From Apteryx mantelli (taxonomy: Eukaryota; Chordata; Aves; Apterygiformes; Apterygidae), in assembly GCF_036417845.1 (NCBI RefSeq), contig NC_090018.1, positions 1 through 64,000 on the forward strand: DNA of 64,000 nt. The letters are read 5' to 3'. The position numbers and the translations under genes are program-made. Shown piece after piece: positions 63,440 through 64,000 of this stretch. Position 1 is the first letter of the stretch. Each line of letters starts with the position of its first letter. The notes under the pieces were generated by a model that saw only the letters and a program-made list of their open reading frames with translations, made no database searches and was not told the DNA's origin.

Positions 63440-64000
63440 CGGCGTGTGCGAGCCGTGTGCCCCAGCTCCTCGGCGTGCCCCTGGCATGTGTCCCATGTCC
63501 CCAGTGTGTGCCAGCCCCCAGCGTGTGTGCGTGTCCTTGGCATGTTCCTGGTGTGCGCGAGCCATCCGTCCCGGCGTGTCTCACACCCTTAGCGTGCTCC
63601 TGGCATGTGCCAGCCCCAATGTATGTGTCCTTGGCGTGTTCCTGGTGTGTGCGAGCCGTTTGTCCCAGCGTGTCTCACACCCTTAGCGTGCTCCTGGCAT
63701 GTGCCAGCCCCAATGTATGTGTCCTTGGCGTGTTCCTGGTGTGTGCGAGCCGTTCGTCCCAGCGTGTCTCACACCCTTAGCGTGTTCCTGGCATGTGCAA
63801 GCCCCCAGCATGCACGTGTCCTTGGCATGTTCCTGGCATGTGCAAGCCATTCATCCTAGTGTGTCTCACACCCTTAGGGTGTTCCTGGCGTGTGTGAGCC
63901 CCCAGCGTGTGCATGTCCTTGGCGTGTTCCTGGTGTGTGCGAGCCGTTCGTCCCGGCGTGTCTCACACCCTTAGCGTGTTCCTGGCGTGTGCGAGCCACG
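63440..64000. repeat. ~95-bp array GTGTCTCACACCCTTAGCGT
   Basis: Five to six units of GAGCCGTTCGTCCCAGCGTG, TCTCACACCCTTAGCGTG, TTCCTGGCATGTGC and GTCCTTGGCGTGTTCCTGGT, running off the window's right end. Confidence 0.9.

Overview
The window is vertebrate nuclear DNA: very GC-rich, with split genes and GT-AG introns, most of them packed with minisatellites. It carries parts or all of three genes: filamin A (FLNA), plasma-membrane calcium ATPase 3 (ATP2B3) and biglycan (BGN). GC level, short introns, long C/G homopolymers and an intron-specific minisatellite in almost every intron over 300 bp suggest an avian (or other sauropsid) GC-rich microchromosome. The species cannot be fixed from sequence alone.

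Layout. 1-20557, plus strand: 25 exons of FLNA, from immunoglobulin-like repeat 8 to the end of repeat 23. The 5' part lies left of the window and hinge 2 plus repeat 24 fall in a 200-N gap (20558-20757). 20792-43402, minus strand: complete ATP2B3 coding sequence, convergent with FLNA. It includes the 42-nt site-A exon, the site-C exon and a terminal exon ending in the PDZ ligand ETSL. 44341-50600: candidate ATP2B3 non-coding exon, two CpG-rich promoter-like patches and several tandem arrays. 50614-58109, minus strand: BGN coding exons, 3' UTR and poly(A) signal. 58110-64000: upstream of BGN, tandem arrays and two single-copy CpG-rich patches that could hold BGN exon 1.

FLNA crosslinks actin and scaffolds membrane proteins, ATP2B3 exports Ca2+ with calmodulin control, and BGN is a secreted matrix proteoglycan. 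They form no pathway. BGN and ATP2B3 are co-oriented neighbours and FLNA converges on ATP2B3, the relative orientation found in human Xq28, although many genes lie between ATP2B3 and FLNA in human.

The most unusual signal is a recurrent architecture. In at least six introns, across all three genes, the tandem unit contains the 3' tail of the preceding coding exon plus its splice donor, so real exons are followed by several to about 18 decoy exon tails. A 16-18 nt motif (CCGGACGCCTGGGTCC) also sits just 3' of several donors, mostly in transcriptional sense. At least seven single-base indels, mostly in homopolymers, break the FLNA and ATP2B3 frames at conserved residues and look like assembly errors rather than pseudogenization.
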